Part shown: piece after piece, positions 16,561 to 26,500 of the stretch
How the letters are laid out: the number at the start of each line of letters is the position of its first letter
How positions within the stretch are numbered: the first letter of the stretch is position 1
From: Alphaproteobacteria bacterium
Lineage (GTDB): Bacteria > Myxococcota_A > UBA796 > UBA2385
Direction of reading: 5' to 3'
Assembly (NCBI GenBank): GCA_020632755.1
Contig: JACKEY010000016.1
Span: 58,173 to 122,172, forward strand
DNA length: 64,000 nt
Program-made: the position numbers and the translations under genes
The notes under the pieces: generated by a model
Database searches by the model: none
What the model was told of the DNA's origin: nothing
What the model saw: only the letters and a program-made list of their open reading frames with translations

Positions 16561-17605
16561 GCTCGTGGGCGTGTGGATCGCCGCGCTGCTGTCCGGCTGC
16601 CACCCCGCCGACCCCGACTCGGGGGCCGCCACGGGCTGCGCTGCCGATCCGGGCTGCACCCTGGCCCAGGACCTGCCGGCCGGCCTGCTCAGCGTGCGCG
16701 CGCGCTCGGCCACGGACGTCTGGGTGGTCGGCGCCAGCCCGCCGTCCGGCGGCGGCCCGGTGCTGGCGAGCTTCGACGGTGCTGCGTGGTCGACCTGGGA
16801 CACGTCTGCCTTCGAGGGCATCGAGCTGTGGTGGCTGTGGGTCGACGCAGACCGCATCGTGGCCGTGGGCAGCCAAGGCGCCCTGCTCGAGGGCGACCGC
16901 GCCGCGGGCACGCTGACCCGGATCGACGGCCCCGACGCCGACATCACCTTCTTCGGCGTGTGGGGGGCCTCCGCCGACCGGCTGTGGGCGGTGGGCCAGC
17001 AGAGCACGGACGAGGGCGACCACGCGGTGGCCTGGACCCGCGCGGGCGGCGTGTGGTCGCCGCTCACCGATCTGCCGCTGCCCGAAGGAGCGAGCGCCCT
17101 GTTCAAGGTGCACGGCGACGCGGCCGGCCGGGTGTACATGGTCGGGGCCGAGGGGCTGGTGCTCGCAGGAGAGGACGGGGCCTTCGCGGTCGAGGCGACC
17201 GACGCCGATCTGCCGACCAGCACGGCCCTGTTGCTGACAGTGGACGCGGGGGCGCCGCGGCCGGTGGTGGTCGGAGGCGCAGGGTCGGCGCTGGTGCTCG
17301 AGCGGGAGGGCGACACCTGGAAGGACCACAGCCCGGACTTCGTGCCGGCGCTCAACGGCGTGTGCAGCGACGGGGACATCGCCTGGGCCGTCGGACAGCA
17401 CGGCACCCGCCTGCAGCGCCAGGGCGAGAGCTGGGTCAGCGACCTGGACCGCGGTGTCGATCTCGGCGTGTTCGAGGACTGGCACGCCTGCGCCGTCGAC
17501 GACGAGGGTGGCCTGTGGGTCGTGGGCGGTGACATCGCAGCGCGGCCGCTCACCGCCGGTCGGCTGCTGTACCAGGGGCCGGGCGAGCCCCCCGCCTGGG
17601 AGTGA
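16550..17605 (+). CDS. Lipoprotein with propeller-like repeats (non-NHL)
   Basis: A 351-residue lipoprotein (lipobox LLSGC). Repeats such as VWVVGASPPSGG, LWAVGQQSTDE, VYMVGAEGLVL and IAWAVGQHGTRL are typical of bacterial YCF48- or sialidase-like propellers with a Trp-rich core. The start overlaps the previous gene and the stop overlaps the next one, so it belongs to the same translationally coupled run. No active site is visible. Confidence 0.7.
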   Translation: MSCELVGVWIAALLSGCHPADPDSGAATGCAADPGCTLAQDLPAGLLSVRARSATDVWVVGASPPSGGGPVLASFDGAAWSTWDTSAFEGIELWWLWVDADRIVAVGSQGALLEGDRAAGTLTRIDGPDADITFFGVWGASADRLWAVGQQSTDEGDHAVAWTRAGGVWSPLTDLPLPEGASALFKVHGDAAGRVYMVGAEGLVLAGEDGAFAVEATDADLPTSTALLLTVDAGAPRPVVVGGAGSALVLEREGDTWKDHSPDFVPALNGVCSDGDIAWAVGQHGTRLQRQGESWVSDLDRGVDLGVFEDWHACAVDDEGGLWVVGGDIAARPLTAGRLLYQGPGEPPAWE

Positions 17606-18639
17606 CGGTTCCTGCCGGGAACCGCCTGCGCCGCAGGGTGTCCGGGGGGGCCATGTCGCTGCTCGCGTTGCTGCTGGCGGTCTCCCCGGCCCAGGCCAGC
17701 CCCACCTGTTGCTCGGACGGGATCGGCTACCACCCGCGGACCGAGCCCTTGTTCGTGGTGGGGCTCGATCGCCAGGCCGTCCTCGACACGTTCGCGCCGG
17801 TCTCCGACGTCGTGCGCGACGCCATGTTCGCCGCCCGGCCCGACCACGTGTACACGTCGCTCACGCTCTTCCTGCAGGTGGGGCCCGACGGCGGCGTCGA
17901 CCGCATCTTCGGTGACTGGCGCGCGCCGGCCGACGTGCGCCCGCTGCTCTACGACCTGCAGTTCCCCGAGCCCGCCGACGGGGTCGCCCTGGTCGACGTG
18001 GTGCTGAAGTGGCGCAACCCCGACGCCGACGCGATCATCGCCCGCCAGAAGCAGGCGCGCCTGGACGCTCGGTCCGAAGCCGAGGCGGTCCCCGACGCTG
18101 CTGCCGACGCCGCTGCGACCGACGCCGCTGCGACCGACGCCGCTGGGGAAGCCGCCGCCGCCCCTCCCACCGTCCCGGTCGGTGACCGCCCCGCGGCCCC
18201 CGTCCTGTGGGAGACCGACGGCGGGCGCCCCGGCTACTCGGCGCCGGCCGTGACCTTCGGCCAGCTCGCGCCGCCGGGCCGCTACCGCGAGGACTGCGCG
18301 ACGTCCGAGCGGGACATCCCGGCGGGCCACCACGTCCGGGATCGGATCCTGGTGGACCACTGCGCCGAGCGGCTGGGCAGGTTGCTCGCGCCGGTGGTGG
18401 CCGACCTGCTGGCCTGCGACCCGGTCGGACGGCCCGGGGGCACCGTCTGGCGGGTGTCGCACAACGGCGTCTTCCTGCAGCAGGCGCAGGAGCAGGACGA
18501 CGCGGTGCTGAAGTGCATGGACGACGTGCTGATGGGGGTGGACCGGTCCGACCTGCGAGGGCCGCACGCGCTGACCCTGTTCTGGGGCCCGTGGCTGCGG
18601 CCTCCGGCGACCGACCCGACCGGAAAGCGGCTACGGTAG
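17602..18639 (+). CDS. Secreted hypothetical protein with Ala/Asp linker
   Basis: Up to 345 residues from a GTG overlapping the previous stop; an ATG at 17653 gives a cleaner signal peptide (MSLLALLLAVSPAQA) and may be the real start. The mature protein has an N-terminal domain, a low-complexity linker of repeated ATDAA units (about residues 165-190) and a C-terminal domain with several Cys residues. Two similar half-domains separated by the linker are possible. I recognise no family. Confidence 0.55.
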   Translation: MTVPAGNRLRRRVSGGAMSLLALLLAVSPAQASPTCCSDGIGYHPRTEPLFVVGLDRQAVLDTFAPVSDVVRDAMFAARPDHVYTSLTLFLQVGPDGGVDRIFGDWRAPADVRPLLYDLQFPEPADGVALVDVVLKWRNPDADAIIARQKQARLDARSEAEAVPDAAADAAATDAAATDAAGEAAAAPPTVPVGDRPAAPVLWETDGGRPGYSAPAVTFGQLAPPGRYREDCATSERDIPAGHHVRDRILVDHCAERLGRLLAPVVADLLACDPVGRPGGTVWRVSHNGVFLQQAQEQDDAVLKCMDDVLMGVDRSDLRGPHALTLFWGPWLRPPATDPTGKRLR

Positions 18640-18725
18640 GCCGACCCGCGGGGGCCTCGGCCGCGCCTTGACACCCCCTCGGGCCCGTGCGTGAATCGCC
18701 CTCTCCTCCTGTCGAGGACTCCGTC

Positions 18726-19262
18726 GTGCGCGCCTCCTCCCTCGCCCTCCTCGCCCTGCTGCCGCTCGCCACCGGCTGCGCTGCGAAGACCACGAGCGGC
18801 CTGATGCAGGCCGAGTCCGTGGTGCTCGCCGCCGAAGACGCCGGCGCCGATCAGCGGGCCGTCTACGAGATGACCCTGGCGCGCGCCTACCTGGCCAAGG
18901 CCCAGGAGGAGTGGGCCGACAGCCAGTACGAAGACGCCGACCTGCTGGCCGCCCAGGCGGTCGAGCATGCCGAGCGCGCCGAGCAGGTCGCCAAGGGCGC
19001 CAAGGTCGGTGAGGACGTGGACGACCTGGTCCCCGAAGAGGTGCGGCGCCCCGTCGAGCTGCCGCGGCCGCCGTCGGAAGAAGACGAAGCCGCCCAGCAG
19101 GTGCTCGAACAGGTCATCGAGGGCGGCGACGCGATGGTCCGCCCACCCGAAGAGACCGGTCCGGTCGAGCTGCCCCGTCCGGCGGACGGCACGGGCGGGT
19201 CCTCGGACCCGGCGGATGGCGGCGGCGCCGGTGACGACGAGTCCGAGGAGTCCCCGTGGTGA
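18726..19262 (+). CDS. DUF4398-like lipoprotein
   Basis: A 178-residue lipoprotein (lipobox LATGC) whose helical part ARAYLAKAQEEWADSQYEDA resembles DUF4398, a family that often accompanies OmpA-type proteins. The tail is Pro/Glu-rich. The GTG at 18726 follows a gagga site; an upstream in-frame GTG at 18687 would add 13 residues before the signal peptide. Its stop overlaps the OmpA gene, which fits the known pairing. Confidence 0.75.
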   Translation: MRASSLALLALLPLATGCAAKTTSGLMQAESVVLAAEDAGADQRAVYEMTLARAYLAKAQEEWADSQYEDADLLAAQAVEHAERAEQVAKGAKVGEDVDDLVPEEVRRPVELPRPPSEEDEAAQQVLEQVIEGGDAMVRPPEETGPVELPRPADGTGGSSDPADGGGAGDDESEESPW

Positions 19263-20209
19263 CGGCTCTGCTGCTCCTGGCGCTGGGCTGCGCCCCCGCC
19301 TGGCACATCGACGCCGACACCCTGCGCGTGCAGGACGAGGTCGCGCGCATGGACGCCAACAAGTACGCGGAAGCCTGCGCCCCGCGCGAGGTCGCCCTCG
19401 CCCGCGCGCACCAGGACTTCGCCCGGATCGAGGCCGAGCAGGGTGACAGCCTGCGGGTCCGCGACCACCTGGACATCTCGCTGGCCATGACGGCCGAAGC
19501 GCTGCGCCTGGCGGCGGAGTGTGCCCCCGGCGACGCCGACGGCGACGGGGTCACCGACGACGTCGACAAGTGCCTGGGCCAGCCCGAGGACATCGACGGC
19601 GACCGCGACGACGACGGCTGCCCCGATGTCGACAGCGACGGCGACGGCATGGAAGACGACGTCGACCAGTGCCCCGACGAACCCGAGGATCTGGACAGCT
19701 TCAAGGACGGCGACGGCTGCCCCGAGCCCGACAACGACGAAGACGGCGTGCTCGACGCCGACGATCGCTGCCCGGTCCAGGCCGAGACCGTCAACGACTA
19801 CATGGATGAGGACGGCTGTCCCGACGTGAAGCCGCAGAAGGTCGTCATCACCAAGAAGCAGATCGAGATCCTGGAGAAGGTGAAGTTCGCCACCGGCAAG
19901 GCGACCATCGATCCGGCCAGCTTCGGCGTGCTCGACGAAGTCGCCCAGGTCATCCTGGACAACCCCGACAGCCGCGTGCGCGTCGAAGGGCACACCGACA
20001 ACGAAGGCGACGACGCCTTCAACCTGAAGCTGTCGCAGGAGCGCGCGGACAGCGTGCGCGCCTACCTGATCGAGAAGGGTGTCGCGCCCGAGCGGCTGGA
20101 CGCGAAGGGCTACGGCGAGACCAAGCCCATCGACACCAACCGCACCGACGCGGGCCGCGCGAACAACCGCCGGGTCGAGTTCCACATCCTCAAGGCGGGC
20201 GCCGAGTGA
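19256..20209 (+). CDS. OmpA-family lipoprotein with thrombospondin type-3 repeats
   Basis: A 317-residue protein with a short signal peptide and lipobox (LALGC). A helical region and Ca2+-binding thrombospondin type-3 repeats rich in DxDxDG (about residues 90-195) follow. The C-terminal OmpA/MotB peptidoglycan-binding domain carries VRVEGHTDNEG and the NNRRVEF end. It should tether the outer membrane to peptidoglycan. Two adjacent GTG codons (19256, 19259) could serve as the start; the second gives the GTGA overlap common here. Confidence 0.9.
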   Translation: MVTALLLLALGCAPAWHIDADTLRVQDEVARMDANKYAEACAPREVALARAHQDFARIEAEQGDSLRVRDHLDISLAMTAEALRLAAECAPGDADGDGVTDDVDKCLGQPEDIDGDRDDDGCPDVDSDGDGMEDDVDQCPDEPEDLDSFKDGDGCPEPDNDEDGVLDADDRCPVQAETVNDYMDEDGCPDVKPQKVVITKKQIEILEKVKFATGKATIDPASFGVLDEVAQVILDNPDSRVRVEGHTDNEGDDAFNLKLSQERADSVRAYLIEKGVAPERLDAKGYGETKPIDTNRTDAGRANNRRVEFHILKAGAE

Positions 20210-21351
20210 GCGCGGCCCTGCTGCTGCTCGTGCTGGCCTGCGGGGACAAGGGCGGGGACACGGGCCCTGGGGACACCGACGGCGGGGACACCGACGCGAC
20301 CGACACCGACGCGACCGACACGGACACCGACACCGACACCACGGACGGGGGCGTCGACTCGGGCGACACGACCGACACCACCGATGGCGGCGCCGACTCG
20401 GGGGACCCCGGCGACCTGACCGCCACGGCCACGCTGCTGCTGTCGGGCATCACCGAAGGCCAGGCCGTGGCGCTGGTCCCGGTGACCGTCGAGAAGGACG
20501 GCGCCGACCCGACCTTCTGGCCGCCGGTCCAGGTGGTCGAGGCGTCGACCAGCGTGGTCGTCCGCGTCGCCCCGCCCGACGAGACCTATCTGCGGGTGGT
20601 CGACGACTCGATGCCGGACTTCCGCATCGCGCTGTACCTGCCCGCTCGCTTCGCCGACCTCGACGGGGACCTCGAGCACGACGACGACGAGCCCTGGACC
20701 GGCATCGGCGGCACCTGGCTGGCCTTCGTCGAGCCCCCGGTGCCCGGCAGCCTGAAGCCCTACATCGACCCCGGCTGGAACGCCTTCAACGTCGACCTGG
20801 CCAGCGACACGCCGTTCTGGCCCGCGAACATCGACGCCGTCAACGTGCCCGACAACCTGGTGCCGCTGGACACGCTGAGCCTGGGCGGCACCTGGGGCGC
20901 GTCCGTGTCGCCGGGCGAGACCACGCGGCTCGCGGTGGTGCCGCCGGTCATCGCGGACCACGCCGTCGACGCACTGCTCTACGACGAACCGGTCGGCGCC
21001 AGCTTCTCGCTGACCATCGACGGGCCGCCGCCGGCCGATCACTACGGCGATCTGGACGGCACGGGCCGGCTGCAGGCCGGCGAGTACCTGCTGGTCTACG
21101 ACGACACCGACGGCACGACCGGCCTGGACGTCACGACCGACACCCTGCGGTTCTCGGCCTGCCATGACGATCAGGTCGTGGTGCTGCTCTACGCCGATCC
21201 GCCGACCGACCTGGGCGACGGCCTGCTGGCGTCGGTGTCCGACACGCCGATCGGGTGGAGTGCCTTCGCCGAGCCCGAGGGCGCCTTCCGGCGGCTCTCC
21301 GACAGCGAGCGGGCGGCCCTGGTGCTGGCCGAGGGCTGCGCCTACGAGTGA
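20206..21351 (+). CDS. Asp/Thr-rich lipoprotein, paralogue 1
   Basis: A 381-residue lipoprotein (lipobox LVLAC) with a long D/T/G-rich linker (about residues 15-65) and a beta-rich C-terminal domain of about 300 residues. That domain contains ALYLPARFADLDGD and DHYGDLDGTGRLQAGEYLL. The GTG start overlaps the OmpA gene's stop. The domain is clearly shared with the next gene. Function unknown; the Asp-rich linker may bind calcium or act as a stalk. Confidence 0.7.
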   Translation: MSAALLLLVLACGDKGGDTGPGDTDGGDTDATDTDATDTDTDTDTTDGGVDSGDTTDTTDGGADSGDPGDLTATATLLLSGITEGQAVALVPVTVEKDGADPTFWPPVQVVEASTSVVVRVAPPDETYLRVVDDSMPDFRIALYLPARFADLDGDLEHDDDEPWTGIGGTWLAFVEPPVPGSLKPYIDPGWNAFNVDLASDTPFWPANIDAVNVPDNLVPLDTLSLGGTWGASVSPGETTRLAVVPPVIADHAVDALLYDEPVGASFSLTIDGPPPADHYGDLDGTGRLQAGEYLLVYDDTDGTTGLDVTTDTLRFSACHDDQVVVLLYADPPTDLGDGLLASVSDTPIGWSAFAEPEGAFRRLSDSERAALVLAEGCAYE

Positions 21352-21411
21352 GGGCGGCCGGGGGCGGGCTCGGGTAGCATGGCGCCTCCCCCAGCACCCA
21401 AGGAGCCTCCA

Positions 21412-22584
21412 ATGACCCTCAGCCCCCTCGCCCTCGCTCTCCTGCTGACCGGCTGTGGCGACAAGGACGGCGGTGACTCCGGTGTCGCGGACACCGACAC
21501 CGACGCGGACACCGACGCGGACACCGACGCGGACACCGACGCGGACACCGACGCGGACACCGACGGCGACACCGACACGGACACCGACACGGACACCGAC
21601 GGCGACACCGACGCGGACACGGACACCGACGGCAGCACCGGGACCGAGGCGACCGTCACCCTGACGCTCAGCGGGGATGTCGCCGGCGAGGCCGTGGCCC
21701 TGGTGCCGATCACCGACCTGTCGGACGGCGGCGAGCCCACGCTGTGGGATCCGGTCGCCACGGCGGCGGCCGCGGCGACGGTCCAGTTCGAGCTGGGCGA
21801 GCCGGACGAAGACCACATCTCGCAGCCCGACCCGGGCAACCCTGGGCTGAAGATCGTCTTCTACGTGCCGGCGCGGTTCGCCGACGACAACGGCAACCTG
21901 GTCCGGGACGAAGGCGAGACCTGGACCGGGGTCGGCACGACCTGGCTGGCCTATGCCGTGGCACCGGTGCCCGACGAGCTGGAAGGGTTCCTGGACGAGG
22001 GCTGGAACGCCCTGGCCGTCGACTTCAACGGCGACGTGCCCTTCCTGCCCGCCGATCTCGACGCCGTTCCCCTGGACGCCAACCTGGCCGAGGGGCCGCC
22101 CCTGGACATCGCCGGCAGCTGGGACGCCAGCGCGGATCCGGGCGCCAGCACGCGGCTGGCCATGATCCCCCCCAGCGTCGACGGCGGTGGTGTAGCGAGC
22201 CTGCTCTACGACGAGCCGGCCAGCGCGGCCGGGTTCAGCATGACCCTGGAGGGCGCACCGCCGAGCGACCACTACGCCGACCTGGACGGCAGCGGTCGGC
22301 TGCAGGCTGGCGAGTTCTTCGTGGTCTACACCGACGACGGTGACGGTCGCTTCGACCTGGCGGGCGATGTGCCGGTGTTCTCGGCCTGCCACGACGGCCA
22401 GGTCGCGGTGTTCCTGTACGCCGATCCCCCGGTGGACCTGCTGGACGGGCTGTTCGCCGTGATCGGCGGCGCGACCATCGGCTGGAACGCCTACGCCGAT
22501 CCCGAAGGCGACTTCCGTCCGCTCAGCGCGTCCGAGCGCACGTCGCTGAGCCTGTCCGAGTCCTGCTCCCTGCTGGGCAAGTGA
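21412..22584 (+). CDS. Asp/Thr-rich lipoprotein, paralogue 2
   Basis: A 390-residue paralogue of the preceding protein, sharing VFYVPARFADDNGN, GWNALAVDFN and DHYADLDGSGRLQAGEF. Lipobox LLLTGC and a linker of repeated DTDA units. The ATG at 21412 has a good ribosome site (aaggag), and a -10-like TAGCAT lies at 21374-21379, so it may have its own promoter despite lying in the run. Its stop overlaps lpxD. Confidence 0.72.
   Translation: MTLSPLALALLLTGCGDKDGGDSGVADTDTDADTDADTDADTDADTDADTDGDTDTDTDTDTDGDTDADTDTDGSTGTEATVTLTLSGDVAGEAVALVPITDLSDGGEPTLWDPVATAAAAATVQFELGEPDEDHISQPDPGNPGLKIVFYVPARFADDNGNLVRDEGETWTGVGTTWLAYAVAPVPDELEGFLDEGWNALAVDFNGDVPFLPADLDAVPLDANLAEGPPLDIAGSWDASADPGASTRLAMIPPSVDGGGVASLLYDEPASAAGFSMTLEGAPPSDHYADLDGSGRLQAGEFFVVYTDDGDGRFDLAGDVPVFSACHDGQVAVFLYADPPVDLLDGLFAVIGGATIGWNAYADPEGDFRPLSASERTSLSLSESCSLLGK
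21496..21555 (+). repeat. 12-bp tandem repeat coding for DTDA
   Basis: Five perfect head-to-tail copies of GACACCGACGCG, followed by variant copies to about 21640. They encode the Asp/Thr stalk of the lipoprotein. Being a multiple of three, copy-number change would alter stalk length without a frameshift. Confidence 0.9.
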
Positions 22585-23531
22585 CCGCGTCCGAGCTCGC
22601 CCGGTTGGTCGGCGGCACGCTGGCCGGTCCGGACCGGAGCTTCTCGGGGGTCGGGCCGCTCGAGCGGGCCGGCCCGACCGAGGCCGCCTACGCCGTGGGG
22701 CAGGTGCCCGACGACTGTGGCGCCGCCGTGCTCATCGTGCGGGAGGCCGTGCCCCGCCGGTCCTGCGTGGTGGTCGCAGATCCCAAGGCCGCCTTCTGCA
22801 AGCTGCTCGGCGAGCTGTTCCCCGAGCACGACGGCTTCGTCGTCAAGCCGCGGGGGCTGCCGCGCAACCCGTCGGACCCGACCTGGGTCGAGTCCAGCGT
22901 GCACCCCTCGGCCCACGTCGATCCCAGCGCCCGTGTCGGCCTGGGGGTCGTCATCCACCCCGGCTGCTACGTCGGCGCCTTCTGCGAGATCGGCGACGGC
23001 ACCGTGCTGTTCCCCCACGTGGTGCTCTACCCGGGCACCGCCGTCGGCTCGAACTGCCGCATCCACGCCGGCGCCGTGCTGGGCGCGGACGGCTTCTCCT
23101 ACGAGCCGGGCCCCCAGGGCCCCGTCAAGGTGCCCCAGGTCGGCCGGGTCATCGTCGAAGACGACGTGGAGATCGGCCCGAACACCGTCATCGACCGCGC
23201 CTTCCTGGAACAGACCCGCATCGGCCGCGGCGTGAAGATCGACGCCCTGGTGATGGTGGGGCACAACTGTGTCGTGCGGCAGGGCACCGTCATCGCTGCG
23301 CAGGCCGGCCTGGCCGGCAGCGTGGACGTCGGTCCCGGCAGCCAGCTCGGCGGGCAGGCCGGCGTGTCCGACCACACGACCCTGGGGGCCGGGGTCCGCG
23401 TCGGCGCCCAGGCCGGGGTCGGGCGGGACCTGCCCGCGGGCGCCGCGGTGTTGTCGCTGCCCGGGCTGCCCGCCCGGGTGGCGCGCAAGGTGTGGGCGCA
23501 GTGGATCCGGCTGGGCAAGGACCCGGGGTAG
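22581..23531 (+). CDS. lpxD: UDP-3-O-acylglucosamine N-acyltransferase LpxD
   Basis: LpxD adds the second hydroxyacyl chain in lipid A synthesis. The 316-residue product has the N-terminal uridine-binding domain (about residues 1-95) and a left-handed parallel beta-helix of hexapeptide repeats. The region VMVGHNCVV contains the expected catalytic His. It is slightly shorter than the roughly 340 residues of the E. coli enzyme. Start is the GTG overlapping the upstream lipoprotein stop. No other lpx gene is nearby. Confidence 0.93.
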   Translation: MTASELARLVGGTLAGPDRSFSGVGPLERAGPTEAAYAVGQVPDDCGAAVLIVREAVPRRSCVVVADPKAAFCKLLGELFPEHDGFVVKPRGLPRNPSDPTWVESSVHPSAHVDPSARVGLGVVIHPGCYVGAFCEIGDGTVLFPHVVLYPGTAVGSNCRIHAGAVLGADGFSYEPGPQGPVKVPQVGRVIVEDDVEIGPNTVIDRAFLEQTRIGRGVKIDALVMVGHNCVVRQGTVIAAQAGLAGSVDVGPGSQLGGQAGVSDHTTLGAGVRVGAQAGVGRDLPAGAAVLSLPGLPARVARKVWAQWIRLGKDPG

Positions 23532-23534
23532 GGA

Positions 23535-26500
23535 TCAGCCCTGCGGGCCCAGCAGCATGGTGCCCACCAGCGCTTCGTCGACGGGGTGGTCCTCGGCCAC
23601 GCGGTCCAGCAGCCCCCGCAGCTCGTCGGCACGCGGGTCGTCGAGCTCGATCAGCCGTCGCTGCAGGGCTTCGACCAGGAACCGGCCCTCGGCGTCCGTG
23701 CCCGCGGCGTGGGCCAGCGCGTCCCAGGCCGGCAGCTCGGGCGGGTCGGCGCTGTCCAGGCTGCTCGCCAGCGCCCGCAGCAGGGTCCACATGCGGCGCT
23801 CGCGCGGCTCGACGCTGGGGCCCGCGCTCTCGCCGAGCAGCCGGATGCGGCCGCCGTCGCCCGCGATGGCGGCCAGCACCGCGAGCCCCAGGCGGGCGCT
23901 GCGGGCGAAGCCCTCGCGACCGGTGGCTTCCAGGGCCAGGGCGTCCCGGTAGGCCGTGCGTGCGGCGGCCAGGTCGCCGGTGTTCCGGCGAAGGGTGCCG
24001 AGGGTGGCCAGCAGGTGCCCCACGGCGGCGCGCTCGCCGACGCGGCGCAGGCGCACGATCCCGGTCTCGAGCTCGGCGATCGCCTCGTCGACGCGCCCCT
24101 CGCCCACGGCCAGACGCGCCAGGATGTCCCAGGCGTCGACCTCGGCCCGCAGCAGCCCGTGCTGGCGGGCCAGCTCCTGGACCTCGCGGGCGGTGTCGGC
24201 GGCCACCACCGGATCGGTGCCGGCCAGCAGCTCGGCCCGCAGCAGCAGCGCCTCGGCCCGGGTGTCCGGTCGCGGCGCGTAGTGCAGGGCGGACGCGATG
24301 TCGTCGAGGGTCGCCTCGCGCTCCAGGCGCTGGGACTGCAGCAGGGCCCGGGTGGCGTGGAAGCGGGCGCGGACCGGCGAAGGCACACGACCCAGCACCC
24401 CCTCGACCCGCGCGAGCCGGGCCAGCCCGACGGTGCCCGCGCTGTCCCGGGCGGCGAGGTGCACCGCGTGCAGGCAGGCGGCGAGCACGGCCTGCTCGGG
24501 GTCCAGCGGAGTGGCCTGGATGCGGTCGTCCAGCGCGATGGCTTCGTCGTCGCTGCCGAGCGACCACAGCGCCTCGGCCCGGACCAGGGCGGCCTCGACC
24601 CAGGCGGTGCGCCCTTCTTCGCCGGCGTCGCGGGCCAGGTCCATGGTGCGGGCCGCGATGCGGGCCAGCGGCAGCGGACGCAGGGTGCCCTGCAGGCGCT
24701 TGAGGGCGCGCCGCAGCTTGGGCAGGGCCTCGGCGTGGCGCCCGGCCAGCGCCAGGTGCAGGCCGGCCCGGGCTTCGGCCTGGGGATCGTCGCCTTCTTC
24801 GTCCCAGGCGGCGGCCAGGGTCTCGTGGATGAGCACCTCGAGCTCGCCGTCCCGGGGCAGGGCCGACACGGCGCGCTTGAGCTCGGGGGACTCCCAGACC
24901 AGCCCGCCCTGCTCCACCCGCAGCAGGCCGTCCGCGATGATGGCGTCGAGCTGATCGCCGATCACCCGGGCCACGACGGCTTCCGGCGCGCCGGTGCCCG
25001 CGAGTCGGACGGTCAGCAGCGCGTGCCGCATCTCGGTGTCGTCGGCCAGGGCCTGTTCGAGCCGCTGGCCGGCGAACTCGTCGCGGTCCCGTGGCAGCAC
25101 GGGCGCGTCGGGGGACAGCCGCCACACGGCGCTGTCGGTGTCTTCGGGGTGGCCGGGGATCAGGTCGCCGCGGCGCACCAGGTGCACGATGAGATCGTGC
25201 AGGAAGCGCGGGTGGCCGCGCGTGCGCAGCGCCAGGTCGAAGGCCAGGTCGTCGGACATCGGCAGGTGGGCCTGGGCCATGCGCCGCGCGGCGTCGGGCT
25301 TCAGGCGGTCCAGGGTCAGGCGCTGGCAGCGCTTGGGGTACCGGGCCTCCAGCCGGCGCAGGGGCCGCATGGCGACACCGCGGGCCGCCCCTTGCTCGAC
25401 GGTGGCCAGGATCAGCACGGGGGCGTCGCTGGCGAACAGCATGTCGACGATCGCCCAGGCGTCGTCGCTCTCGCTGGCCAGGTGCAGGTCGTCGAGCCAC
25501 AGCCACGACAAGCCGCGCCAGGCGTGGGTGACCAGGTGCTCGGCCACGAAGGAGCGCACGACCCCGCGGTCGGGGGCGGGAGCGCCGGCCCGGGGGCTGA
25601 CCCAGTCGGCCAGGGCGGCCGCGTCGTTGCGGCAGGCGGCGGCCCGCGAGTCCCGCAGCCGGCTCAGCGTCCGGGCCACGTCGTTGCGGTAGGCGCGGGC
25701 GTCGGGCAGGGGCGGCAGCAGGCGACGGACGGCACCTTCGAGCCCCTGCGCGGGGCCCTCGCGGCCGCCGTGGTCCATGCGCACGCCGGTGGCGATGCCG
25801 ACCCGCTCCAGGGTGCGGGTGATCTCGTCGACCAGCCGCGTCCCGCCGGTGCCGCGCTGGCCCTGCAGGGTGACCATGACCGGGCGGCGGTGGCGCAGCA
25901 CGGCGCGGGCCGCGGACCACAGCAGGTCGAGCTCCTTGTCGCGGCCGACCACCGGGATCTCGCGGTGCATGACCAGCCGCGGATCCTGGGGGACGCGCCG
26001 GGGCACGAAGGGCCGCGGGCGGCGGCGCGGCGGGCGGAGCGGCGGCGGCTTGCGCCAGACGATGCCGACGCTGGCCCGCAGGCGCTGGATCTCGCTGACC
26101 GGGCGCGGCGCCGTGTGGTCCGGCGGCGGCCACTCGACGAGCGAGTCCTCGCCGAGCTCCTTCATCAGGGCCAGGCGCGGGGGGTTGGCCTCGCCCGGCA
26201 TCGACAGGATGGGCCCGTCGTCGGGGTCAGGGAGCTCCTCGATGGCGCGGGCCACGTCGGCGGCCAGGTCGTAGCGGCTGCGGCGATCGGGCTGCAGCAG
26301 CGCCAGCACGATGTCTTCGAGGCCGGCCGGGACCCGCAGCTTGTCGCGGATCGGCACCTGGCCGGGGGGGCGCTGCCGGGCGGACAGCGCTTCCACAGGG
26401 TCCTTGGCGGGGAAGGGCAGCTCGCCGGTGAGCAGCCGGTACAGGACGGCGCCGACGCTGAACAGGTCGGTCGGCGGGCCCCACAGCTGGTGCTGGCCGG

